Shown here: piece after piece, positions 24,435 to 32,616 of the stretch
Layout of the letters: every line of letters begins with the position of its first letter
How positions within the stretch are numbered: position 1 is the stretch's first letter
NCBI RefSeq assembly: GCF_000566685.1
Contig: NZ_AZQN01000002.1
Span: 682,001-746,000 of the forward strand
DNA: 64,000 bases
DNA from: Dyadobacter tibetensis Y620-1
Lineage (GTDB): Bacteria; Bacteroidota; Bacteroidia; Cytophagales; Spirosomataceae
Direction of reading: 5' to 3'
The notes under the pieces: model-generated
The model's input: the letters and a program-made list of their open reading frames with translations, nothing else
Databases searched by the model: none
Told to the model about the DNA's origin: nothing
Made by a program: the position numbers and the translations under genes

Positions 24435-25799
24435 TTGAACGATGTAAAAAGTATTTCACACAAATATATTCTTATTTCTTTGTCTAGTACTAACGAAAAA
24501 AACAGCGATTACCATTTATCCCTGCCAGAAGTTCATTCGAGTATAGCCATACCAGAAGGAGCAGGGTTTTGGAGAAAACTGAGAGCATTTGCCGGCCCCG
24601 GATTATTAGTAGCCGTGGGTTATATTGATCCAGGCAACTGGGCTACAGATATTGAAGGAGGCTCGCGATTCGGGTATACCCTTCTTTCTGTCATACTGAT
24701 TTCGAACCTGTTTGCCATGCTACTTCAGCATCTTTCTCTTAAGCTGGGGATTGCCACAGGCAGGGATCTGGCTCAAGCCTGCCGAGATTATTACTCACGT
24801 CCGGTTTCATTTTTTCTATGGATTTTAGCCGAGATAGCCATTGCTGCTACCGACCTGGCGGAGGTGATCGGCTCGGCCATCGCCCTGAACCTGCTATTTG
24901 GACTACCGTTGCCAGTCGGTGTTATCTTCACCGTTTTCGACGTACTCATCGTTCTCTACTTTCAACAACGTGGATTCCGGATCATAGAAAGTATCGTCGC
25001 TGGATTGATGGGCCTTATTCTGCTTTGCTTTGCTTATGAAATGTTTGTTAGCCAGCCTTCCATATCCGCAATGGCTGGAGGATTAATTCCTAAATCTGAG
25101 ATTGTTACCAATCCGGGCATGCTTTACATTGCCATTGGCATACTTGGGGCCACAGTAATGCCCCATAACCTTTACCTACACAGTAGTATTGTACAGACCA
25201 GGGCGTTTAACCGGGACGATGAAGGAAAAAAATCGGCTATAAAATTCGCCACCATTGATTCTACACTTTCTCTGGGTTTAGCCTTTTTCATCAATGGATC
25301 CATATTAGTACTTGCCGCTGCAGCTTTTCACAATACTGGCCGTTTCGATGTGGCCGATATCACCGATGCCTATCACCTACTCGATCCTATCTTAGGGGTC
25401 AGCCTGGCCAGTATTTTCTTTGCCTTGGCCCTATTAGCCTCCGGACAAAGCTCCACTCTAACGGGTACACTGGCAGGACAAATCGTTATGGAAGGTTTTC
25501 TACGAATCCGGTTAAGGCCATGGATGAGAAGACTTATCACAAGAGGGATAGCCATCATCCCCGCTCTGGTAGTTTCTATTATGTACGGGGAAAAGGCTAC
25601 GACCGAATTACTCGTTTTTAGTCAGGTGATTTTATCACTGCAATTGAGCTTTGCTGTGGTGCCATTAGTCCTTTTCACCTCCAACAAACGGATTATGGGC
25701 AACTTTGCCAATTCAACAGCCCTTAAATATTTAAGCTGGATCATCTCGCTAATCATCATGGGATTGAACGCATATTTGCTATTTATTACTTTATTATAG
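24435..25799 (+). CDS. mntH: Nramp-family divalent metal transporter MntH
   Basis: This is a proton-coupled Mn2+ (possibly Fe2+) importer of the inner membrane, about 454 residues with about eleven helices. The signature DPGNW in the first helix and MPHNLYLHS in the sixth are the metal-binding elements of Nramp proteins. No ATG precedes the first helix in this frame; TTG at 24435 is the most upstream plausible start, and another TTG lies near 24477. The N-terminal 40 residues before GFWRKLRAFAGPGLL are hydrophilic. Regulation is probably by the divergent DtxR-type repressor through the box at 24358-24373. The neighbour downstream is kup. Confidence 0.93.
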   Translation: MNDVKSISHKYILISLSSTNEKNSDYHLSLPEVHSSIAIPEGAGFWRKLRAFAGPGLLVAVGYIDPGNWATDIEGGSRFGYTLLSVILISNLFAMLLQHLSLKLGIATGRDLAQACRDYYSRPVSFFLWILAEIAIAATDLAEVIGSAIALNLLFGLPLPVGVIFTVFDVLIVLYFQQRGFRIIESIVAGLMGLILLCFAYEMFVSQPSISAMAGGLIPKSEIVTNPGMLYIAIGILGATVMPHNLYLHSSIVQTRAFNRDDEGKKSAIKFATIDSTLSLGLAFFINGSILVLAAAAFHNTGRFDVADITDAYHLLDPILGVSLASIFFALALLASGQSSTLTGTLAGQIVMEGFLRIRLRPWMRRLITRGIAIIPALVVSIMYGEKATTELLVFSQVILSLQLSFAVVPLVLFTSNKRIMGNFANSTALKYLSWIISLIIMGLNAYLLFITLL

Positions 25800-25892
25800 A
25801 AGATATTGAATGTATAGAATTAATTTTCCGGCATCGATTACTTTGTTTGCATATGGTTTCCTAACTTTCGCCCCCATTATCAACTATCGTGC

Positions 25893-27839
25893 ATGGAATC
25901 TAAGCATCAAATCGATAAAGTATCGGCCGCCGGCCTACTCGTAGCATTTGGTATCATTTACGGAGACATTGGCACCAGCCCACTTTATGTGATGCAGGCT
26001 ATCATTGGAACCGAAGTTATTTCAGAAGAAATTATTTTTGGAGCGTTATCCTGTATCATCTGGACGCTCACCCTGCAGACCACCGTAAAGTATGTTATTC
26101 TTATCCTGAGGGCCGACAACCGGGGGGAAGGAGGTATATTTGCTCTCTTTGCCCTGGTCAGGAAGCACGCCCGCTGGCTAACTGTTCCCGCTATCCTGGG
26201 AGGTAGTACCTTGCTGGCAGATGGCATCATCACCCCTCCGATATCCATTTCCTCAGCGGTAGAAGGGCTGGAAATTATTTACCCCCATATCCAAATCATA
26301 CCGATAGTCCTAACCATTATAACGGCTATATTTTTAATACAGGCCTTTGGAACCAAGGTCGTCGGCAGGGCTTTTGGTCCGGTAATGCTCATCTGGTTTT
26401 CTATGTTATCGGTACTGGGCATCAGCCAGATCATCCAGCATCCTGAAATTTTTAAGGCATTCAACCCGCTATATGGTTACACATTACTAACACAGCACCC
26501 GGGTGGCTTTTGGATGCTGGGAGCTGTATTCCTATGTACTACCGGAGCCGAAGCCCTTTATTCCGATTTAGGGCATTGCGGCAAAGGCAATATCCGTGTT
26601 AGCTGGGTGATGGTGAAAAGCGCATTAATCCTTAATTATCTCGGCCAGGGTGCCTGGTTGCTTACTCAGACTGGTACTCAGCTGGCAGGACGGAAGCCTT
26701 TTTACGAAGTGATGCCCGACTGGTGGCTCTTACCGGGGGTAGGTATTGCCACCCTGGCCGCCGTCATTGCAAGCCAGGCCCTGATTACCGGTTCATTTAC
26801 CCTTATTTCCGAAGCCATACGTCTCAACTTTTGGCCAAAAGTTCGTCTGGTATACCCGAGCGACCAGAAAGGTCAGCTTTATGTCCCGAGTATCAACTGG
26901 CTCTTATGGCTGGGGTGTATGGCAGTCGTCCTCTATTTTGAGGAATCGGCCAATATGGAAGCGGCATACGGCCTGGCCATAACCCTTACTATGGTAATGA
27001 CCACCTTGCTGATGTCCTATTACCTCTATATCAAAAAGGTAAATATATATCTGGTGCTGCTATTTCTGGTACTCTACCTCAGCATAGAAGGCGCTTTCCT
27101 GGGAGCTAACTTACTTAAATTCTCGCATGGTGGCTGGTTTACCATTTTAATCGCTACAATCGTAGCATCCTTGATGACTGTGTGGCTAAAGGCCTTTTAT
27201 ATTAAACTCCGCTTAACAGAATATACCAAGTTAGAGAATTTCCTGCCCGCCCTGCATGAGTTAAGTCGCGACATCAGTATACCCAAATATGCTACTCACC
27301 TGGTATTTATGACCAATGCGTCTAAACCGAGTGAAATTGAAACGAAAGTGATCTATTCTATTTTTCAAAAGCGTCCCAAGCGTGCTGATGTCTACTGGTT
27401 TATTCACGTGGATACAACGGACGATCCCTATACCATGGAATATAAAGTACTTTCAGATGAAGACACAGACGATAATATTATTAAAATTAACTTCCGGCTT
27501 GGATTTCGGGTAGAGCAGCGTATCAATCTGTTTTTTAGAAAGGTAGTAGAAGATATGGTACTTAATAAGGAGGTGGATATTACCAGTAGGTACGAATCAC
27601 TGAACCGACAAAATATCACTGGTGACTTCCGATTTGTAGTATTAGAGCGGTTTCTCTCCTTTGAGAACGATCTGCCTTTCGTGGAACAGCTGGTGATGAA
27701 AACCTATTTCTTCGTCAAAGATTTTACTACACCTGAAGACAAATGGTTTGGCCTTGACAGCAGCTCGGTGAAGATCGAAAAAATACCACTGATTATTAGA
27801 CCCGTAGAAAACATCAAGCTTAAACGAATCTATAGCTAA
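25893..27839 (+). CDS. kup: Kup-type potassium uptake protein
   Basis: This 648-residue low-affinity K+ transporter (proton symport) is of the KUP/HAK family. The signature GIIYGDIGTSPLYVM starts at about residue 19, followed by about twelve helices to residue 440 and a cytoplasmic C-terminal domain of about 200 residues. Length matches bacterial Kup (about 620-650). It begins 93 bases after mntH on the same strand and may be read from it or from its own promoter. No other potassium gene is near. Confidence 0.95.
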   Translation: MESKHQIDKVSAAGLLVAFGIIYGDIGTSPLYVMQAIIGTEVISEEIIFGALSCIIWTLTLQTTVKYVILILRADNRGEGGIFALFALVRKHARWLTVPAILGGSTLLADGIITPPISISSAVEGLEIIYPHIQIIPIVLTIITAIFLIQAFGTKVVGRAFGPVMLIWFSMLSVLGISQIIQHPEIFKAFNPLYGYTLLTQHPGGFWMLGAVFLCTTGAEALYSDLGHCGKGNIRVSWVMVKSALILNYLGQGAWLLTQTGTQLAGRKPFYEVMPDWWLLPGVGIATLAAVIASQALITGSFTLISEAIRLNFWPKVRLVYPSDQKGQLYVPSINWLLWLGCMAVVLYFEESANMEAAYGLAITLTMVMTTLLMSYYLYIKKVNIYLVLLFLVLYLSIEGAFLGANLLKFSHGGWFTILIATIVASLMTVWLKAFYIKLRLTEYTKLENFLPALHELSRDISIPKYATHLVFMTNASKPSEIETKVIYSIFQKRPKRADVYWFIHVDTTDDPYTMEYKVLSDEDTDDNIIKINFRLGFRVEQRINLFFRKVVEDMVLNKEVDITSRYESLNRQNITGDFRFVVLERFLSFENDLPFVEQLVMKTYFFVKDFTTPEDKWFGLDSSSVKIEKIPLIIRPVENIKLKRIYS

Positions 27840-27910
27840 AATCTTCTATTGGCATACATTTTTTTACCTGTTAAATTTTTGAAAACCTTTTTTGACTAAA
27901 AGTAAAAACG

Positions 27911-28912
27911 ATGCTATACAGAAAATTAAGTAACAAGTCCGACTCTTTAGAACTTTCAGTAATTACATATGGTGCATTTGCCGCCGGCGGCTGGATGTGG
28001 GGAGGTACAGAAAGAAAAGAGGCGGTAGAGTCGATCCTAAAATCTTATGATGCTGGTGTAACCTCCATCGATACTGCTCCTGTATACGGGCAGGGTTTGA
28101 GCGAAGAAATAGTTGGAGAAGCCATTCGCGATATTCCAAGAGATAAAGTTCAGATATTAACCAAATACGGCATGCGCTGGGATCTAAAAAAGGGAGACTT
28201 CGCCATGCATAGTAAGGACAATGATAATAATGACCTGGAAATATATAAATATGCAGGTAAAGAAAGTGTTATTAAAGAGTGTGAGGACAGCCTACGCAGG
28301 TTGAAAGTCGATTATATAGATCTATACCAGATTCACTGGCCTGAAAGTACCACCCCCATACAGGAGACAATGGAGGCGGTTGATCAACTTATCCAACAGG
28401 GTAAGGTACGCTTTGCGGGTGTTTGTAATTATAATGTAGAGCAGCTTAAGGAAGCCTCAAAGTATGTAGATATAGTATCAGACCAAGTTGCTTACAGTAT
28501 GCTGAGAAAGGATATTGAAGCAGATACAATTCCCTACTGTCTCGAAACAAAGAAAGGTATACTGGCCTATAGCCCCATGGAACGTGGCCTGCTAACGGGG
28601 AAAATTAAGGCCGGGCATCAGTTTGAGCAGAACGATCACCGCGCCAAGCTACCCTTTTATCAGGAGGGTAATCTTCAGAAAATTAATGCATTTCTGGATA
28701 AGATTCGACCTATTGCGGAGGAAAAGAACGCTAGCCTAGGACAATTGGTGTTGCGTTGGACAGCCGAGCAACCAGGAATAACTATCGTTTTGGCAGGAGC
28801 TAGAAATGCCAGCCAGGCCGTTCAAAATGCAGAAGCCATGAACATCGACCTGTCGGCAGACGAGCTGGCCACCATCGATGGCCATTTAAACGAACTATCT
28901 CTTACCAGATAA
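27911..28912 (+). CDS. Aldo/keto reductase (second)
   Basis: This 333-residue NADPH-dependent reductase is of the AKR superfamily. The tetrad is Asp in SIDTAPVYG, Tyr in the same motif, Lys in ILTKYG and His in YQIHWPE. It differs from the one at 13425 mainly in the longer loop after KYGMRWDLKKG. The C-terminal VLAGARNASQAVQNAEA contacts cofactor. It stands as a single gene before a terminator. Substrate not identifiable; sugar- and detoxification-type reductases are both plausible. Confidence 0.9.
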   Translation: MLYRKLSNKSDSLELSVITYGAFAAGGWMWGGTERKEAVESILKSYDAGVTSIDTAPVYGQGLSEEIVGEAIRDIPRDKVQILTKYGMRWDLKKGDFAMHSKDNDNNDLEIYKYAGKESVIKECEDSLRRLKVDYIDLYQIHWPESTTPIQETMEAVDQLIQQGKVRFAGVCNYNVEQLKEASKYVDIVSDQVAYSMLRKDIEADTIPYCLETKKGILAYSPMERGLLTGKIKAGHQFEQNDHRAKLPFYQEGNLQKINAFLDKIRPIAEEKNASLGQLVLRWTAEQPGITIVLAGARNASQAVQNAEAMNIDLSADELATIDGHLNELSLTR

Positions 28913-28931
28913 AAAATACCATTGCAATAAA

Positions 28932-28958
28932 GGAGGCTGTCGCAGTAGGACGGCCTCC
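28932..28958. terminator. Bidirectional terminator
   Basis: The stem GGAGGCTGTC (28932-28941) / GACGGCCTCC (28949-28958) contains one G-T pair and a 7-base loop. T-rich bases follow in both directions. It separates the convergent aldo/keto reductase and alpha/beta hydrolase genes. Confidence 0.75.
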
Positions 28959-29007
28959 CTTCTTAGATTATCGGTTTTCGATTTTATAGCCTTCTCCCGG
29001 TTAACAG

Positions 29008-29895
29008 TTATTTTAAGAAGTTCATTATCAACATTGCGGTTTCCTCTGGCTTTTCAGCAAGAATAAAATGACCGCAATCTTCAATTTTTTCAAGCTGGAG
29101 GTTGGTGGCTAAATCTGGCAAAGACATTTTTAACATATCATATCCACTACCCCCAATGCCGATGACTGGCAGAACTAGTTTCTCAAATGATTTGCTCTCT
29201 TCAATATCTTGTGGAAATGCCTGATACCAGGCATTTGATGCCCTGATGGCATCTTTTCCATCATACGCACAGGCATAAACCATTTTATCAAAATCACTTA
29301 CGCTATCTTGGTTTTTCAATAGGTTCTTGTATAACCAATCGATAACAATATTCATACGGCCCTCCAGAAGTTGTTCAGGAAGGTCTTTTACCTGATTAAA
29401 AGCGAGCCACCAGGGATAAAGATAGTCCGCCCCTAATATGGGTAACATGGGCAGTTGATACATGCCTGCGTCAGGATGCGGCGTATCCATCATGATTAAT
29501 TTAGATGTCCTTTCGGGATAGTTTACTGCAAAGCTAAAAGCTACGTGCGCCCCGATGTCGTGCCCCCCAATGCATACTTTTTCGAAACCTAACTTTTCGA
29601 CAAGTTCAAAAACATCTTTAGCCATATTCTTTTTTTCATATCCTTCCATCGGCTTGTCTGAGTTACCCATCCCACGCAACTCAACGATTACGACCCGGAA
29701 TCTGGAAGCAAGTATAGGCATTACTTTATGATAAGCCCACCAGGTCTCCGGATAGCCTGGGATCAATATCAATGGATCGCCCTGTCCTCCTTCTACATAA
29801 TGTAATTTTATACCATTTACCTCTGCAAAATGACTGGAGAAATTGGGTACCAATGAGATAAGTTCGGCAATGTCCACGTTTTTATAATCGGTCAT
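29008..29895 (-). CDS. Alpha/beta hydrolase, epoxide-hydrolase-like
   Basis: This is a 295-residue cytoplasmic hydrolase. The nucleophile elbow GGHDIGAH places an aspartate (D113) rather than serine at the active site, as in epoxide hydrolases and haloalkane dehalogenases. IPGYPETWW (about 45-53) is the HGxP-type oxyanion motif, here PGYPE. H276 in EDCGHFILAEKPE is the catalytic base. A cap domain spans about 140-220. It is divergent from a MerR-type regulator whose operator-like repeats lie in the 198-base gap, so it may be induced by a reactive electrophile. Confidence 0.87.
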   Translation of the reverse strand: MTDYKNVDIAELISLVPNFSSHFAEVNGIKLHYVEGGQGDPLILIPGYPETWWAYHKVMPILASRFRVVIVELRGMGNSDKPMEGYEKKNMAKDVFELVEKLGFEKVCIGGHDIGAHVAFSFAVNYPERTSKLIMMDTPHPDAGMYQLPMLPILGADYLYPWWLAFNQVKDLPEQLLEGRMNIVIDWLYKNLLKNQDSVSDFDKMVYACAYDGKDAIRASNAWYQAFPQDIEESKSFEKLVLPVIGIGGSGYDMLKMSLPDLATNLQLEKIEDCGHFILAEKPEETAMLIMNFLK

Positions 29896-30032
29896 ACTGT
29901 TTGGTTTTGTAATGCTTTAAAGAAAGAATACATGGCTAATACTGCCTGCCAGAGTATTCTTTTATTATCGCAGCTGTTTAATATTGGATTTCTTAAGACT
30001 CCAATTGTGAAAGGCAAAACTAAATAGTATGT

Positions 30033-30071
30033 TTACAACCTGCAACCATGCAGTATACTACATAGTTGTAA
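30033..30071. promoter_or_regulatory. Candidate MerR-type operator region
   Basis: This is the divergent control region between the hydrolase and merR-like genes. TTACAAC (30033-30039) pairs with GTTGTAA (30065-30071). Inside are CTGCA (30040-30044) / TGCAG (30049-30053) and the palindrome AGTATACT. The nested dyads 23 bases before the regulator start suggest autoregulation. Confidence 0.4.
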
Positions 30072-30093
30072 GTTTTTTAAAATAATTTAACCG

Positions 30094-30459
30094 ATGAAGT
30101 TAATCCATCAACTTTCCAAGGAAACAGGGATCCCCATTGGGACCATACGTTTCTATGAAAAAAGCGGCCTCTTTAGAGGAGAAACCAAAAAAGAAGTAAC
30201 CACTAATAAGTATGTATATTATGGTAATGATGTTGTTGAAAAGCTCAGGTTCATTCAGATGGCCAAAGCAGTAGGCTTCACATTAGCCGAAATAAAGGAA
30301 GTTGTTGATGCCTGGTATAAAAAGCAGTTAAGCCAAAATGCGAAAATTGAGGTTCTAGACCGGAAATTAGTTCAAATAGAAGAAAAAATAAAAGACCTGA
30401 AAGCGGTCAAAAAGCAAATTGAACTCTGTAAATTCAATATCGAAAATGAGGTCAGTTAA
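30094..30459 (+). CDS. MerR-family transcriptional regulator
   Basis: This is a 121-residue regulator. The winged HTH (1-70) reads IHQLSKETGIPIGTIRFYEKSGLF, with the second helix region KLRFIQMAKAVGFTLAEIKEV. A coiled-coil dimerisation helix follows (about 85-115, rich in K, E and I). One cysteine near residue 111 (ELCKFN) is present; the usual metal-binding cysteine cluster of MerR/CueR is not, so it more likely answers to an organic or redox signal. It is divergent from the epoxide-hydrolase-like gene. Confidence 0.9.
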   Translation: MKLIHQLSKETGIPIGTIRFYEKSGLFRGETKKEVTTNKYVYYGNDVVEKLRFIQMAKAVGFTLAEIKEVVDAWYKKQLSQNAKIEVLDRKLVQIEEKIKDLKAVKKQIELCKFNIENEVS

Positions 30460-30480
30460 TTTTCAAATTAATTGACCTCA
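30447..30480 (+). terminator. Hairpin over the end of the merR-like gene
   Basis: The 15-base stem TGAGGTCAGTTAATT (30447-30461) / AATTAATTGACCTCA (30466-30480) has one G-T pair and a 4-base loop, and includes the stop codon. There is no T-tract, so it may protect the 3' end rather than terminate. Confidence 0.45.
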
Positions 30481-30504
30481 ACTAAGATATAAGAACTGAA
30501 AAGG

Positions 30505-30642
30505 ATGAATACAATCGAAAGGCGGACTTTTGGCTGGAGGAGTGTGCTGGATACTATCCTGCTCAATCACGCCGTCAGAAAGCCCTTAAATAGGGCATCA
30601 ATATCTCTTATTAACATACATTCATACCCGCTTATCATATAG
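30505..30642 (+). CDS. Possible 45-residue ORF
   Basis: This short open frame starts MNTIERRTFG after a purine-rich AAAAGG that could serve as a ribosome site, 45 bases downstream of the merR-like gene. It is basic in its first half (RR, R, RK) and hydrophobic at the end. No family was recognised. It may be a fragment of a decayed gene or a chance frame. Confidence 0.2.
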   Translation: MNTIERRTFGWRSVLDTILLNHAVRKPLNRASISLINIHSYPLII

Positions 30643-30706
30643 GCATGAATGATCAATCACTATCGGTGATGATAGTAAAACCCGAACCAACCGGTAAGTT
30701 AACGGC

Positions 30707-30931
30707 CTAATCGACCTTCCAGCTAATCTTCCGGGGCCAAAAGCTGTACAGAACAAGAAATAATAGGCTTCCTGCGATAGGCAAGGCAAGGATGAGTATT
30801 ACCCACATCACCTTGGCTCTCCAAGGATTATTGGCCATAGCCAAAAGCGCTAAAGCAACCAGGTAGAGCCCCAACATAGTGAATGCTAACAGATTCATCT
30901 CCAGGCTTGACAGATGCAGTGCTAATTCCAT
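30707..30931 (-). CDS. Small membrane protein, PLDc_N-like
   Basis: This 74-residue protein has two membrane helices (about 12-33 and 40-64) separated by the short loop NNPWRAKVMW, and a C-terminal WPRKISWKVD. The pattern WVILILALPIAGSLLFLVLY resembles the phospholipase-D N-terminal membrane domain family (PLDc_N), found as stand-alone proteins in many bacteria with unknown function. It is monocistronic. Confidence 0.75.
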   Translation of the reverse strand: MELALHLSSLEMNLLAFTMLGLYLVALALLAMANNPWRAKVMWVILILALPIAGSLLFLVLYSFWPRKISWKVD

Positions 30932-31029
30932 ATTTCAATTTTAATCAATATCGGTAGTACATTAAAACCAGAATCGTCAACCAATTTATCAATATTATTA
31001 ATAAAAAAAAATTATGGGGCTTCAAAAAC

Positions 31030-31560
31030 TTATTTATAGGGTAAGCCCAGGGCAATTTTTATATGCGCAAGATGATGCGCCGCATGCCATGCCGTAATAG
31101 CAAGGGCTTGTTTTTGGTTAAAATATATTCCTCGAACCGGATGATAATATTGGATTTGATACTGTTCGTCGGATAATGACCGACCTAAAGCCACGTAACG
31201 ATGGTGAATACCTTTAAGGATAAGCAGGGAATCAGAAATGGGAACGTCCAATACATCAGCGGTAGCAGCCCATCCGTCCATATTTACCAGGGTCACTTCC
31301 TTATAATCCGGCTCTGTTAAGGCCTTTTTCATCCTTAGCATATGCAGCAAATGCATATCTGCAACATGATGCACAATTTGTTGAATATTCCAACTTCCTG
31401 GTCTATAGGTCTTTTTTAAGGTTTCGACCTCTAAGTTTTGGGTCAGCCCAGCATATTCTGAAGGCACTTCTTCCAAATAATGAAGTATTTCTGCCAGCTC
31501 CGTGGTGCTGTAGTCTTCTTGAAGTCTTACTCTTCCTAGAGGAAATTTTAGCTCTTCCAT
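31030..31560 (-). CDS. DinB-like metal-dependent protein (YfiT/BstA-like)
   Basis: This is a 176-residue four-helix-bundle protein of the DinB superfamily. The metal-binding histidines lie in IVHHVADMH (about 64-70) and in TAWHAAHHLAHI near the C-terminus, the H...HxxxH arrangement of YfiT and bacillithiol-transferase relatives. YRPGSWNIQQIVHHVADMH is especially close to YfiT. It could be a thiol transferase or a metal-dependent hydrolase. Monocistronic on the minus strand. Confidence 0.85.
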   Translation of the reverse strand: MEELKFPLGRVRLQEDYSTTELAEILHYLEEVPSEYAGLTQNLEVETLKKTYRPGSWNIQQIVHHVADMHLLHMLRMKKALTEPDYKEVTLVNMDGWAATADVLDVPISDSLLILKGIHHRYVALGRSLSDEQYQIQYYHPVRGIYFNQKQALAITAWHAAHHLAHIKIALGLPYK

Positions 31561-31836
31561 GAAATTATATTTAGCTATGGTTTACCCCAATGATACCTAA
31601 CAAAGTCGGCTCACTACCAGTTCCTGACATGGTTATTTCTCTGACGGCGAACAGAAACCACTTCTCTCTGGAACCATAAATGCCTACTGCTCTGTTAATA
31701 GCATGCCAGCTTACTATGGAGAAGCAACAAATTAGCCTACTCTTCGTTTTAAAATTCTAGCTGTATCTGCTTTCCAACTTGTAAGTCTCGTCCTCCTCTC
31801 GACAACCTAAAAGTAAAGGATACTAAACTACCATAC

Positions 31837-32616
31837 ATGTCCAAGTCACGCATCTCTTTTTCCGTACTATTGATTGCTCTAAGCTTATCGGTTGGTTTTA
31901 AAACCATTCAGTCCTACTCTGATTCAAAACGCTCTTCCTCAATAGAAAAGGATAGCATCAAAGTGCAGCAGCCTTCCTGGCAGGTGCTTTACGACTCCTT
32001 AGGGCTGGCAGAGAAAGGGTTATCAGAAAAAGCCTTTGCTTATGCCTGGTACGGCTTTCAGAAAATGAAGTTTACCAGTCCGGTTTTGGCAATTGCCGAC
32101 TTCAGCCAGTCCTCTACTAAAAAGAGACTTTATATAGTGGATTTGGCCAAAGAGCAGCTCCTGTTAAATACCTATGTTGCGCACGGTCGAAATTCGGGCA
32201 ATGAATATGCCAGAAGCTTTTCTAATACCAACGAATCATATCAATCCAGTCTCGGATTTTATCGCACCCTGGGGACTTATCAAGGTAAGCATGGGCTTTC
32301 GCTTCGGTTGGAGGGACTGGAAAGAGGAATCAATGACCATGCACTTCAGCGTGCTATTGTGATGCATGGCGCCGACTATGTCAGCGAATCCTTTATACGC
32401 AACACAGGTCGCCTCGGCCGAAGCCTGGGCTGCCCTGCAGTGCCTATGAAAGACCATAAAAAGGTGATTAATCTGCTATATAATGGTGCCGGACTTTTCA
32501 TATATTCCAAAGACACCAAATATCATAATACTTCTAAATTACTGGCGGCTATAGAGGATAACATCATAGATGATTATGCCTCAGGGGAACGCTTTTTGTA
32601 CACATCATCCAGATAA
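31837..32616 (+). CDS. Murein L,D-transpeptidase catalytic domain protein (YkuD_2 type)
   Basis: This 259-residue exported protein has a signal-anchor-like hydrophobic stretch at about 7-22. The catalytic region holds H177 (IVMHGADYVS) and the nucleophile C199 in GRLGRSLGCPAVP, the form of the YkuD_2 branch of L,D-transpeptidases rather than SHGCVR. It should cross-link peptidoglycan peptides or attach lipoproteins by way of 3-3 bonds. Its last 43 bases overlap the end of a second L,D-transpeptidase gene on the opposite strand. Confidence 0.9.
   Translation: MSKSRISFSVLLIALSLSVGFKTIQSYSDSKRSSSIEKDSIKVQQPSWQVLYDSLGLAEKGLSEKAFAYAWYGFQKMKFTSPVLAIADFSQSSTKKRLYIVDLAKEQLLLNTYVAHGRNSGNEYARSFSNTNESYQSSLGFYRTLGTYQGKHGLSLRLEGLERGINDHALQRAIVMHGADYVSESFIRNTGRLGRSLGCPAVPMKDHKKVINLLYNGAGLFIYSKDTKYHNTSKLLAAIEDNIIDDYASGERFLYTSSR

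Noticed and set aside
13425..28912. The two aldo/keto reductases as a recent duplication
   Set aside because: They share only family motifs; loops and most residues differ, so they are distant paralogues.
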